The notes below the pieces were generated by a model. The model saw nothing but the letters and a program-made list of their open reading frames with translations. It did not search any database and was not told where the DNA came from. Of a DNA stretch of 64,000 nt, positions 48,756 through 60,420 are shown one piece after another. This DNA is from Lingula anatina (Eukaryota > Brachiopoda > Lingulata > Lingulida > Lingulidae). Made by a program: the position numbers and the translations under genes. The stretch covers positions 36,729 to 100,728 of the forward strand of contig NW_019775457.1 of the NCBI RefSeq assembly GCF_001039355.2, written 5' to 3'. Numbering within the stretch: the first letter of the stretch is position 1; each line of letters opens with the position of its first letter.

Positions 48756-49848
48756 ATATTCTTTGGCGATATAAAACAAGTTTTGCTATAAATGACTATG
48801 CGGTGTTAAATGTGCTGCCTTTTGATATTTTTACAAAAGCTTTAAAATTTGAGAGCGTTTTGATTAGACAACATTAGCCATAAATGAGAAATATCAAAAT
48901 TGAATTCAAGCATTACTTGCAGATGGGCGCTAGCAATTCGTTCCCTATGCCTTGAAAATGGTTGCTTTCATGATCACTCACGCAGGAACCAGTGTAAGTA
49001 TTAACTAGGTCACATACTCCATTGGATCGAAATATTACATTTTATGGTATTATTTGTGAAAACATGCCAGAATTAGAAATGGAAGTATATCACTAAACCT
49101 TTACCCTTTTCTTTTATTTTCAAGTTTGACTTTTTTGCTTTACTATAATTATGACCCATAACACAAACATGTAAAATCCTCTCTCTAAATTCAACAGCCA
49201 AATTTAAAAGAGCCATTCAACAGAATTTCCCCAATCTCGACTATTTCGAATGTACAACTTTACTGCCACTTCTAATTCTACTGATGTAGTTTAAAATTGT
49301 GTGTATTTATCATGAGGCACAACTGCAATTTTCACTGTCATGAGGTACGTGATGAAATAAAGGAGGCATGGAGGACACGAAATATTACGTGGGGAAAATA
49401 TTGGTGGATGGCAAAACCCAGTGTTCAACATGCAGGCGTCAAATCCAATTTTTAAATGCATCAAAGATATGTTACCGTCAAATACCTAAAATCATTGTCT
49501 TAGAACGTTTCGTTGAATCGGTTAAAACTATAATATACCTTTGCTTAGTATCCTGCCCTCCTCGCGTCCACACCCTGGTCACTCAGAACTGAAGAAGAAG
49601 TGACAACTCTTTCAAGGGTTCAGTTTTAAAATGATCCTATAGGTGGGAGGCAGGAAGAGCTAGGTGACAGACCTTTCTATTTGTTAATTACCATAATTTG
49701 ACAGATAAAATTTGATTAACAATACACTAAAATAGAAATGCACAGGAAGTTTTTGTTTCCCGCATATTTCAAAATACACTAGATTAAATTAATTAAATTA
49801 AGCCTCGGACCCTTTCACACCCCAAAGTAAAATGACATTTTGTAGGTC
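48756..49848. other. Non-coding stretch
   Basis: A frame at 49368-49592 (74 codons) contains a CSTC motif after KYYVGKILVDGKTQ and reads rather protein-like in its first half, but has no recognisable domain. It may be a decayed mobile-element fragment. There is nothing else. Confidence 0.4.
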
Positions 49849-49977
49849 ACTGGCTATCCTTATATGGTCTACCGCATGCTGCAATCTGAGCAGTTTTTGC
49901 CAAGTTTGACAAACCAAACCGTTCTATAGCGCCATCTGGAGGGGAAAAGAAATGATCTTCTCTGCTGCAATAGGTAG

Positions 49978-50020
<43 letters not shown>

Positions 50021-50567
50021 AATCTTCAGCACCACAGAAATGGCGATAATAATGTAATTAATTCTGGATTATAATAATATATACAAATAAAGTACTAATC
50101 ATTTATGAAAATAACAACAAGAGTATATGTTATCTACAATCTGTACGGGCATCATCTCTGCTCACGGTCAGCTGTCATTTTTGATCTGTTAATTATATGA
50201 ATCCAAAAACGACCATAAAATACTACACCAGTCTACCATATTGTAAAAATGTTATGATAAAATAAGTAAACCCATTATTAAAATAGAATTGAACAGATGA
50301 AAAGTATATAGATGAACTGGCTAAGGGCTAGTATTTTTACCGAATTGAAAAGAAAAAAAACGTGCATGTAGCTTACCGTACTGATATGTTTCATTATGAA
50401 AATTTCAGATAATGAAACAAAACTCCTACTAAGCTATAACAAGACGACCTCCGAGGAAGCCTCGGTCGATAGAGCAGCACCGCCAATTAATTCTGCAGTG
50501 GACTAGGATCTAATAGCGGTTTCAGGCATAACCATGGAATCATGTGGATTTCGCCGTAGTGATAAAC
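49849..50567 (-). repeat. Inverted third copy of the 37/40-kb repeat
   Basis: Reverse-complement homologue of about 36890-37560 and 39950-40760. Shared words include CTGCAGTGGACTAGGATC, GGGCATCATCTCTGCTCACG and TGACAAACCAAACCG. It carries a pure (TG)n tract (49981-50018) at the position of the CA arrays in the other copies. Clearly more diverged than copies A and B are from each other, so it is an independent, older insertion. This shows that the segment is a dispersed repeat. Confidence 0.8.
49929..49942 (-). promoter_or_regulatory. CTCF-like motif CCTCCAGATGGCGC within the repeat copy
   Basis: Matches the CTCF core CCASYAGRKGGCRS at 13 of 14 positions (T for A at position 3). The homologous site in the 37/40-kb copies reads CCTCCAGGTGGTTT and lacks the GGCGC end. 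Confidence 0.35.
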
Positions 50568-51310
50568 CCCTCGGAGATGGGGATAATGATGCACAAATAG
50601 GTATACTGTAAATTGTGATGCAACAAAACAAGATGCTTAACAGCAAAGTTAACATCAAATTTTAATTATGCACAAAAAGTAATGCGGATGTAAGTAAACT
50701 GTGTATGTAGCATAAGGCTTCAGGCCCATGAGAGTTCAAGTTCACACTTTGAAAATGCCAGAATAAGAAAAATGAAAATTTTCTCAAAAATTTGCATGAA
50801 GTAAAAAAAAATATTTATTCAATCAAGCTTGTTTTCCAATTTTAAGCTGTACGTCAGTATTAAGGATCAATCTTGTAAATTACAAAGTAACAAGTAACAT
50901 GTTTTTTTTTTCATAACGTTTGTGGTGGCAGTACGCAAAGTAGTTTTTTTTTTGTAAATTTTTATGCAATATTACATAATAACTAACAGCAAAATTTTGT
51001 ATTTCGTAACTATTTAATATACTGAAGGCCTATGTTAAAGCCGAGTGACTTGTGCTTCTTAAAATCAACTTAGAGCTCACTTGATCGTCCGCAAAATATC
51101 ACAACGAACAGAAACAAACACTTCACAAATTAATTGATATGAATAACAATTTATTTCTAGTTTCTGTTTTTACTTCTTTACTTTTTTCACATCCTACATA
51201 TAATACACATTCAGTATTCTATATAAATAATTCCTCTCCCTCTACAATTATTAGACATCACATTGCTAACATATTTATTATTTGCTCAACTATTTGATAA
51301 TGGATGTTAA
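50568..51310. other. Non-coding stretch, no gene seen
   Basis: AT-rich with short T runs. The left part may still be diverged repeat. Confidence 0.5.
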
Positions 51311-51760
51311 GGTTGCATGGCAACCAGCACATAACTGCAAAATTGGCATGGCAACCAAATCAGTCAATTAGTAGGTTGGCATAGCAACCAACCCAAGGCT
51401 TTTAACCCTTCTGTGGCAGTCATTTTGTGCTGAAAACAAATTCTTATCTGTGTACTGTGGGACTCTTCACCCTGGCAGTCTTCCCATGCCTGGTGTGAGG
51501 ACAATTTTTTTAATGCAGCAATGTTGGAGTTAAAATGTGAAAATTACATATCTTTTGTGAAATCGAAATAATAACCCTTCAAATGCAGTAATGACCAATA
51601 TGTTAACACATCGATTCACATAAACGTGTGATAGAGCTGCCCCAATTCATCCTGGGTCAAAACACTCTTCCCAGAATGCCTTAACGACAGAGACATATTT
51701 TTGTGTTTACTATTCTGTGCAGAAATTCAGCCATTTGGTAGTAAGGTTGCTATAGCAACC
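51311..51760. promoter_or_regulatory. Cluster of four X-box-like palindromes
   Basis: GGTTGCATGGCAACC (51311-51325), TTGGCATGGCAACC (51343-51356), GGTTGGCATAGCAACC (51374-51389) and the perfect 16-bp palindrome GGTTGCTATAGCAACC (51745-51760). These fit the RFX-factor X-box shape (GTNRCC, 0-3 nt, RGYAAC) closely or exactly. They lie downstream of the minus-strand MARVEL gene. The first three are about 30 bp apart and could share a repeat origin. Confidence 0.4.
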
Positions 51761-53051
51761 AACCCATTTCGTCTATTTGGCGGTTAATTCTCCAGTCATA
51801 AATTCACACTTAATTTCCCTGAATATACAAAAACAACTGAAAATATATAAATGACAAGATAACATGAATATAAAAATACCCAGATACGAGAAACAATAAT
51901 TACTAATTAACATAAGAATCCGATTCCAATATTCCCTATGATAAGGCCACCTATATCAAAGCATGGTGCTGTGAGAAAACTAAATTATTTCTAATTAATT
52001 CACTAGTCTTCAAAGAAGGTAAAGGATCAAGGCATTCCCAGAGCAGCAGAATGTTAAAGCATCCATCAATAAAGAGGCCAAAGAACCTGAATTTATCTTT
52101 CATTGAAAAATTATTTTGCTGTGTCTTAAAAATCATTATAACATTACTGGTTCATAATCAAATTGTTTCCATCTTGTGTGCACCAACAAAATTCAAATAC
52201 ACAGGAAATGTTTACACATAAAATCTAAGTCTAAATGCAAATCAATACATTCATTATGCTCAACCCTTCACTATATAACAATACACCATCCTCAAGTTGT
52301 CTTGTGCCACTAAAAACATACACCTAAGCTAGAAATAAAATCAGACCAAGACAGCCAGCAAGCGATCTGCTGTTCTCTCAATTTCACGGACAAAACTTAC
52401 AGTTTGTATCTCCACAAATTTGTGTATTTTAATACCCCACATAGCTGACACCACTGACATTAAATCCTTGGCTGAACATTGTTATCTTTAATATCTAGAT
52501 TAGTTATCATAATAATACTATAATACATCCCAGTTAACAAAAGCCTCTCTCTGTGCTCAATAACAGGTTACAACTTATACATCTAGTTACATCACGCAGT
52601 GTGTTCAGACACAGAGTACAGTAATGATCCATTTTTTCAATGGGGAAAAATTATCAATCTTTCAAAAGCAATTTTGGAATCAATAAAAATATATATATTT
52701 CTGCATAACATTTATGGTGATTTTACTGTGTACAAAGAAATACAAGGTAGCCTGCTTTTCAGGTTTGTTGCTACCACTCGACAGGAATGTTATAGTTTCA
52801 CAAATTTATGACTTAAAAATTTACAACATCTATAGAATCACGAATTTTCCCCACTGAAAGGAGTCATTACCATATGACCAGGACTGGTTGGGGTCCAAAT
52901 GACATCATCAGATAGCCAAATAAATTCATAATTACCTGAGGGGTATTGTGGACTGTTCCCAGTGGAGATGGGCATGCCTAACTTAGTACTAGGCTGGAAA
53001 TACACCTTAATATCCAGCAGTGGCTTATTAAGCTGTCTAAAAAAGAAAAAA

Positions 53052-53082
<31 letters not shown>

Positions 53083-53465
53083 TAATAATAAAAGCCAGCA
53101 TGTGAAGGAATGACAGTCAAAGAGGAACTATCCCGCAGCAGAGGCTGCTGAATCCCCTTCAGTTAACTTGGTCACCTTGTGATGTCATTCATACTTGAAC
53201 CAGTTCTGGTTTATCCAAGGACACAATAAATACACAATGGTACACGGTTCATATTAACAGTTATACCCTACAACATTTCCACCACAGTTCTGATGCTCAC
53301 ATACAATATAAAGTGACAGAATCCATTACCTACATCTAAGCAGCTAACAGGTATATATAACATTTACAAAGCAAATCTCCAAGGACAAAGCAGCAGGTAT
53401 TATCTCATTAATGCTTGACGTGCACTTGTTCCACTCTGATGGTGCACCTTGGAGAGTTGGTCCCT
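51761..53465. other. Downstream region / possible 3' UTR of the minus-strand MARVEL gene
   Basis: Unique sequence with an (AAAT)n-(AAT)n microsatellite at 53047-53092. On the minus strand several AATAAA words are present, including inside the microsatellite, so the transcript end cannot be fixed. No further coding exon was seen. Confidence 0.4.
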
Positions 53466-54747
53466 TTAATATCCCACGGTTTCCGTGGTAACTGTTTCCG
53501 TGGTGTGGGTTTCCTGGTGGGTGCTGGTATGCTGGGGTTGAGGACCGCCCTCTCTCCAGGTACGGAAACGGAAAAAAGCATCCACTCCATAGACTATCAT
53601 TACCACAAATGCAAAGAACTACAAAGGAAAAAAAATGCACTTCTTTTATTTATTTTGAATTTAAATTATTGTAATTGTGTACAGTAGATTATTTACAAAA
53701 CTTAAATTTCCACTGTCCTAGATCCTTCACCACTTTTCGGGTTCGTTGGGTTTTATTTGTTTATTAAGTTATATATATTTTTGAATAAACACTCACCTTA
53801 AAAGTCGGAGTTGAGGTTCACACATGTCTCGTGTTTATTTGTTTGTTTCTTTATTTTAATTGTAAATATATATATATATATATTACATTTAAATGTGTAA
53901 GGAGTTCTGAATAAGACATTAAGACAGAAAGGGAATAAAAAGGGGTTGTTTATGTGTAGATAAAAACTATAATTTTCAAACCAAACTGGACTCATTAAAG
54001 GTTAAATGAGAAGTAAAACAGGCGATCTACTTACAGCAGCGGCTCCAACTGCTGACCAATAGGGGGCTCTGACTGCACACACAATGGCGGCAATTAAATA
54101 CAGGACCACAAACACCGCGTAATAGATGAACAGCTGAAATAAACATAAAACATGAGAGACAGTGCCACCTTGAGTTGATGCTAAATAAAATAACCTTGAA
54201 GACATTTTGGACATATAAAGGTGAAGAATAAGTTGAAGAGTCACTTATTAGAAAAAAAACATGAACACATTCATTGTAAGCATTATCAAGTATGTCCTCA
54301 CTTACAATACAAAAGGCTTTAATACATCTATGGGTGGGTTATTAAAGCAAATATTTCTTCTTATTTCTCTTTTTCCAAATGATAATAATATTGGGAGGTA
54401 CATATATTTTCAGTGTATCTGGTAAGGGATTCAGAAATTTACAAAGTAAAGTAATTTGTATAAAAATCAGTCTCACAGGTTTGAATTAAAGACATAACAC
54501 TGTACTTTGTTTTCATAAGACCAGAGTAAAAGCTCCACTTGAAATGGTGAACACTGGAACCTAAACCCATCCTTACAATCAAAGTCCAAGGTCCAGGCAG
54601 CCGCGGCAATATGTTCAGGAAGATGATGACAAAGATGGCGGCTGTGGTAAGAAATGCGGTCATGGAGACGAACTGCACCCAGCCTCCTCCGTATCCGACC
54701 CAACCCAAGGGAATCGAGGCACAGATGAACACGATCAAGCTCAACAC
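53466..54747 (-). CDS. CMTM-like MARVEL-domain protein, paralogue (3 coding exons, N-terminus missing)
   Basis: Exons on the minus strand are 54747-54577 (57 codons), 54133-54035 (33 codons) and 53618-53466 (50 codons plus TAA), all in phase 0 with GT-AG introns. The exon lengths and phases are close to those of the plus-strand gene at 30967-33167. Residues aligning with it include FICASIPLG / FICVIIAPG, RLPGPWTLI / RLPGPWMLI, FIYYAV / FIYYIV and GVDAFFRFRTWR / GVDTYFQFQAWR. Three and a half transmembrane segments are present. The C-terminal tail is Thr/Glu-rich (HTTETVTTETVGY). By family, it is a small four-pass protein acting in membrane trafficking. The first coding exon (about 30 residues) was not found between 55650 and the window end. 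It may be unrecognised, or lost in the transposon or gap region. Intron sequences are unlike those of the paralogue. Confidence 0.85.
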
Positions 54748-55061
54748 CTGAAATTATCAACAATATATCATATACATACAGTGTAACAGAAAAATACATA
54801 AAACAAAATAACAAAAATATTCTTCATATGGCCTGCACGGGCAGTGTATTTCATAGAAATATACAGCAAGTAAAAGCATAAAAACACATATACCTAACCA
54901 ATATGAATTTGTGTCGTTTGCACAACAAGTTAAATTTATTACATATGAAGCCAACAGTAGATAAATATTTTAAATTCCATTACAAGGTATGTGCAGAGGT
55001 AAATTTTCATAAAGCCAGGTGTAACAACTAGTAAACTGGGGCCGTATTCTCAAAACTTTGT
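54170..55061. repeat. 0.9-kb duplicated segment, copy 1
   Basis: Matches 55063-55980 at high identity, including intron sequence on both sides of the 54577-54747 exon. It ends at a single N (55062), 100 bp after entering the same CTGGGGCCGTATTCTC transposon end that starts copy 2's right boundary. Confidence 0.85.
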
Positions 55062-55062
55062 N
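55062..55062. other. Single-N junction inside the duplicated exon region
   Basis: An N between TTTTGT and CACCTTGAG. Directly duplicated sequence lies on both sides. Confidence 0.95.
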
Positions 55063-55479
55063 CACCTTGAGTTGATGCTAAATAAAATTACCTTGAAGAC
55101 ATTTTGGACATATAAAGATGAAGAATAAGTTAAAGAGTCACATATTAGGAAAAAAAATGAACACATTCATTGTAAGTATTATCAAGTATGTCCTCACTTA
55201 CAATATAAAAGGCTTTAATATAACCATTTGTGGGTTATTAAAGCAAATATTTCTTCTAATTTCTCTTTTTCCAAATGATAATAATATTGGGAGGTACATA
55301 TATTTTCAGTGTATCTGGTAAGGGATTCAGAAATTGATACAAAGTAAAGTAATTTGTTTAAAAATCATTCAGTTTCACATGTTTGAATTACAGACATTAC
55401 ACACCGGACTTTGTTTTTATAAGACCAGAGATTAAGCTCCACTTGAAATAGTGAACACTGAACCTAAACCCATCCTTAC

Positions 55480-55650
55480 AATCAAAGTCCAAGGTCCAGG
55501 CAGCCGCGGCAATATGTTCAGGAAGATGATGACAAAGATGGCGGCTGTGGTAAGAAATGCGGTCATGGAGACGAACTGCACCCAGCCTCCTCCGTATCCG
55601 ACCCAACCCAAGGGAATCGAGGCACAGATGAACACGATCAAGCTCAACAC
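55480..55650 (-). CDS. Second copy of the MARVEL helix 1-2 exon (likely assembly duplicate)
   Basis: A 171-nt exon that appears identical to 54577-54747, with the same acceptor and donor, inside the second copy of the 0.9-kb segment (55063-55980). The surrounding intron differs by small substitutions and indels. Because both exon ends are phase 0, including both copies would keep frame but would duplicate helices 1-2, an implausible protein. Mutually exclusive splicing would change nothing, since the coding sequences are the same. The best explanation is that two alleles or overlapping contig ends were placed in series. Confidence 0.7.
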
Positions 55651-55947
55651 CTGAAATTATCAATAATATATCATATACATACAGTGTAATAGAAAAATAC
55701 ATAAAACAAAATAACAAAAATATTCTTCATATGGCCTGCACGGGCAGTGTATTTCATAGAAATATACAGCAAGTAAAAGCATGAAAGCTATAAAAACACA
55801 TATACCTAACCAATATGAATTTGTGTCGTTTGCACAACAAGTTAAATTTATTACATATGAAGCCAACAGTAGATAAATATTTTAAATTCCATTACAAGGT
55901 ATGTGCAGAGGTAAATTTTCATAAAGCCAGGTGTAACAACTAGTAAA

Positions 55948-58900
55948 CTGGGGCCGTATTCTCAAAACTTTGTAACTTACAACAATTTGTAACTATTTAC
56001 GTGAATTTGTATCTTAGACTTACACGGTATTCTCAAAACTCACAAACTCTTGTAACTTTTCACGTAACTTTCCGGAAGTGACGTTTGGTCCATGAATAAC
56101 CCGCATCGACGTATTTTACTGCCGTGCTTTGCAGCGATAAAACGCTTATCTATACATAAAACTATCTTGAAATATATTAAAAATTATTCAGAAAGATGTT
56201 TTCCAATATTTTCTTACAAGTTTTCGTCGGAAAATCCACTCATTTTGAATGTGCTTCCTCCGACATGCGAGCTCAGAAATCGGACTTGGCTCCTCTTGTG
56301 GGATTCCCCCAGCTGGGATTCCCTAAGTTTGCCGCTAGCAAAAAGCGCTTTATTTCATTAAATTTACAATGAAAACGTGTGTGAATATATCCTACAGTAA
56401 GTAGCTTATAATAAACACTCACCACATTGTTCAAATTTGATACTTGCTTGGATTTCATGCTGTCTTAGGATACCAAAGCCATACAAATAAGTTCACACAA
56501 TTCCTCTCTATATATGCCATTCAGTTAGATATAAAAGTGTAATTTTTATTTTAATATATAAACTTTGTTATTAAATATGAGTGAGTATATTTGTTTTTCT
56601 ATTCACGTTTGCTGTGATTTTTTTATGATGAAGAGTTAGTAAATGTTATTTTCATGGTAAGCCACAAATAATAACACAAATTAATTAACACAAATAAGTT
56701 GGCCCAATATTTCAAAAATGACATTCAATTTAATATGGACATGTTATTTTTTAATAAAACTTATAATTGTGATTAATTAATGGGTGTTGGTATAAAAGTG
56801 AAAATATTTTTCCAGTACATCTTTGTTGTTACCATAAAGAGTGAGTATTTTTTTTCATGTCAGTATGAAATGCACATTGTACTGGTACAAATGAACATGT
56901 ACCTACAGGTTGGCTAGCATAAGCAGTAAAAAAATGAAAATAAAGGATTTTGTAAATAAATAAATAAAAATATAATAATAATAATAATAATAAATTTGGT
57001 CATTTTCAATAATTTCAGGTATTTTTTGTTTCATATCATATCTACTTATTTACACTCACTGAAAACTAAAAAAATATTCTTTCCTTCTGGATTTTTTCAC
57101 CAACAGTTGTCATATGAGATGTAATTCTTTACAAGTGCCTGTGTTCTTGTTTTATTTCACTGCAGCTGAGACTTACAAAACCTTGACAAAGATTCATATG
57201 TAGTGTGTGTGCATAAAATGTGTGGGTGACACAGTAAACATTCATGAAATATGAATCTGTTGCTGGGTACATCCAAAATTATTTCATTTTAGGTGTATTC
57301 ACTCATTTTGAACCTTGAAATGTGCTTGAATTTAGTTTTAAACCTGGATGCATGAAGGTAGTAATTCACAGGAAGGGGAGATATTCCTTTTTTGGACATT
57401 ATTTAATTTCTATTTTTTTAATGTTTCATCACCAGTGTGTATAAAATTTAATTTAAATGATATATTACTTCCTCTTTTCTTTGTTATAGAAACTTATGAG
57501 TGACTTTACATTGCCCTCATTTGCATTTAAAGAGTCCTTGAAAAGCAATTGAATTAGTCTCAAAATTCTTATAAAATCCTTGAATTTGTTATTAGTGTTC
57601 ATGTATGAACCTTGACATTGCACACTTTCATCATAGAAAGTTATACAAACATCCATGATAACTCACAAAAAATTGAAATAAAAGGTGAAAGGTAATGATT
57701 ATCCCTAAAACTGACTTAAGAAAAAAAGAAAAGAAAATCTGTTTTGTGACTACAAATTTTAAGCCACAGCTGAAATATATTTCATAGCGAATTATAAGAT
57801 GTTTCTATTTGTTAACTCAAATTAAACAAATCAGTTTCCTGAAAATAGAAGGAAATTCACTGTACAGTGCATACAATTTTAGTTTCAGCCATAACATGAT
57901 GATAAGAAATACAAAATACTTCTTTATCCAAAACAAAACCCAAAATAATTCCTAATGAGAGATATATGATGGAAAGAGACATAATCTTGTGTGTGCATGT
58001 ATGTGTGCATGTATGTGTGAGTGCATCATAAAAGAGAAAATAGAGAAAAAAATGATAAGCATTAAAACTTTCAGTTATTATTATTGTTATTCATTATTAT
58101 TGTAACAAGACTAGATCTAAATATTTGTATTCTTTGAGGAACTTAAATAATGAAATATACTTATTTCTTTGGCAAAAAGTTTTTTTTTAATTTTAAAATT
58201 AATATAATAATAATAATAATAATTTATTCGAGCATTAAATGTGACAGTTACATTTGTTAGCCCTCTATACTACAAATATATAGATAAATAAATAGTTATA
58301 CATCACTACGGATTACTACTAATACAGTGTTTAAGATTATTAATTACAGTGTATACGTTGTTTAAAATACTTATGGTATATATTGGTTTTACTTTCCCTT
58401 ATCTTAGAACTGCAGCAAGTAGATGGGACTATGCAGGAATTATATTTTGCAATTGCAGTATGAAATCAATTTAAAAATGAAACAGTAGCAAGAAAACAGC
58501 TATAATTGTTATGATCAAAGTGCAATCTAAGCAAGTGTCAGTTTACTCTAAATAAGAATTTACTCTGTAACTTTGTAATAAGTACAATGTTATATAAGGA
58601 AAGCCATAAGTGGAATACTATCAAAAATGCCAATACGTACAATATTTTACTAACTCACACATTACTAGTAAGTCTTTTTTGGTATTTAAAACAGTTTTAA
58701 GTCATTTGTTTTTTCCATCAATGATAATTATCTCATTATTTGAACTGGACCTCCTTCATTTAAATGGATAAACTGAGCCTTTTAAATTAGTTAAAATACT
58801 GTATAAATATCTAAAATCACTCGAAAGTAGATGATAAGTCATTATTATCATCATTGAACGCTGCCAATCCATTATTATTTACAGAACCTACAAAATAAAG

Positions 58901-59947
58901 TTAATGAAACTTATGTATAGTTTTAAATGCAGCCATCAGCTGATCGAGGTCACCATGACGTGCCGAAAAGGGGGTCAACATTTGCAACTTTTTATCTACA
59001 CGTTTCTATTCCTTTGGCAGCCTCTCGATACTTTTTGATACATAGTGTGCAGTATATCATTTTAAAGCATTTGAAATGTACTTTTTTGTGATGTAGAAGG
59101 CATATATTTTCTCCACCACATGTATGGAATAGAGGCATAAGAACCTGAGTCAATGAATTGCAGATAAAAATGGCGATTTTCAGACACACCTTCACGACAA
59201 AATCTCACAGAAAATTTGTAAATAATATAATGACAGCAAACATTATACATCAGTTAAAAGATAACTTTTTTTTCCGAACAAAACCCCATCTATTAACCTC
59301 GTTTTTTTAGTATAATTTTCATTTATTCACTGACTAAACATATATCTTCATCCTAAAAAAGTCGGAAGCTTCAGAAACTGAAATTCAACCGTCGTTCGAT
59401 TGATTAATCTTGACTAACAACTAAAGTGTTTTATATTGCCAAAAAGCTCATTAACTCGGCTTTCTCACAACACTAGTAATTCTCTCACATTTTTTAAAAA
59501 GTATCAGTTTTCATTTTAGTTTAAAAATTCGGACACCCTGCCAAACTGCCATGTTGCCATCGCGCGATCGATAGAAACGTATTATTCTCATCTAAATCGT
59601 TAACTTTAGGCAACTAACCTGAAATATCCGAAAGGTTTACCTTTCTCGCTGATAATAATACATCCAAGGTTAAATAATTTTACTTGCTGTCAAAAATATC
59701 CGACAATAAACACGAGCATAAAATTCCCGCAGACAACACTTTCTCCCCGACTTTTCACCAAGTGCGCATGCGTACAACTTTTTGTAGCGACTTACAACAG
59801 CTCGGAAGCAGTTGTAAATTTACGTGCATATTTACAAGAGTTTGTAACTTACAAACCTTCGAGAATACCAACTTACGTGAACGATCGGACTCACGTGAAA
59901 AGTTACAAGAATTTGTAAGTTACAACCTTTCGAGAATACGGCCCCAG
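55948..59947. mobile_element. 4,000-bp element with CTGGGGCCGTATTCTC inverted ends
   Basis: The left end is CTGGGGCCGTATTCTC and the right end is its exact reverse complement. The 130-170 bp inside each end carry iterated, inverted sub-terminal words: GGTATTCTC, TTGTAACTTACAA, CTCTTGTAA and TTTTCACGTGA. No transposase was found; the interior is AT-rich with (TAA)n tracts (56965-56996, 58202-58224). It therefore looks like a large non-autonomous DNA transposon. No clear target-site duplication is seen next to the ends. It lies in the upstream intron of the minus-strand MARVEL gene. Confidence 0.7.
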
Positions 59948-60247
59948 GTCCCTGACGCCCCCCCCCCCCCCCCTTCACTGGACTCACAAACATTCACAGC
60001 ATGAAAAATCAGTTTACCACTAAGATCTGTAAAAGGCAGACAAAAAGCCACGAAAAAGACACTAAGAAATTTCCTTCGTCCATAGATCTACGACACTAAA
60101 CTCAAGACTTGGCGTTTGATTGACAATAACAATAACATGCACTTTTGTAAGTGATTTGTAGCTTCCACGAGGCACTAATTTTTTATATGAAAACGATAGT
60201 GACGCAATCCATACGTCTTATCTATTCCTATATTACCATCTACTTAC
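59948..60247. other. Spacer with poly-C run
   Basis: A C run lies at about 59958-59974. The rest is unique AT-rich sequence, presumably intron of the minus-strand gene. Confidence 0.45.
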
Positions 60248-60420
60248 TAGAGGTCTTGAGGCAAGCGTGTTTATAGCAAATAAACTACTTTCGTATTCAA
60301 GCCCTGCTTCTCTTTACAAGATCCACACTCTCGCGAGATTTCGACGCTCATCTGCACCTTCCGCCAGACGTCGCTTTTAATGTTGTAGGAAGTGGTACAA
60401 TCCCAAAATCTCTGTTGAAA
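60248..60420 (-). promoter_or_regulatory. Putative promoter and untranslated first exon of the minus-strand MARVEL gene
   Basis: Reading the minus strand, a consensus donor CTCTA|GTAAGTAG lies at 60248/60247. About 80-90 bp upstream is the perfect palindrome TCTCGCGAGA (60329-60338), a known motif of TATA-less animal promoters. The surrounding 100 bp are enriched in CpG relative to the window. Together these suggest a first, non-coding exon ending at 60248. The palindrome could also drive transcription to the right; no gene is visible there. Confidence 0.4.

Noticed and set aside
54439-54814. Alternative-frame ORFs of 102-113 codons over the MARVEL exon
   Set aside because: Shadows extending the real exon into introns. 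The splice sites and the paralogue's gene structure define 54577-54747.
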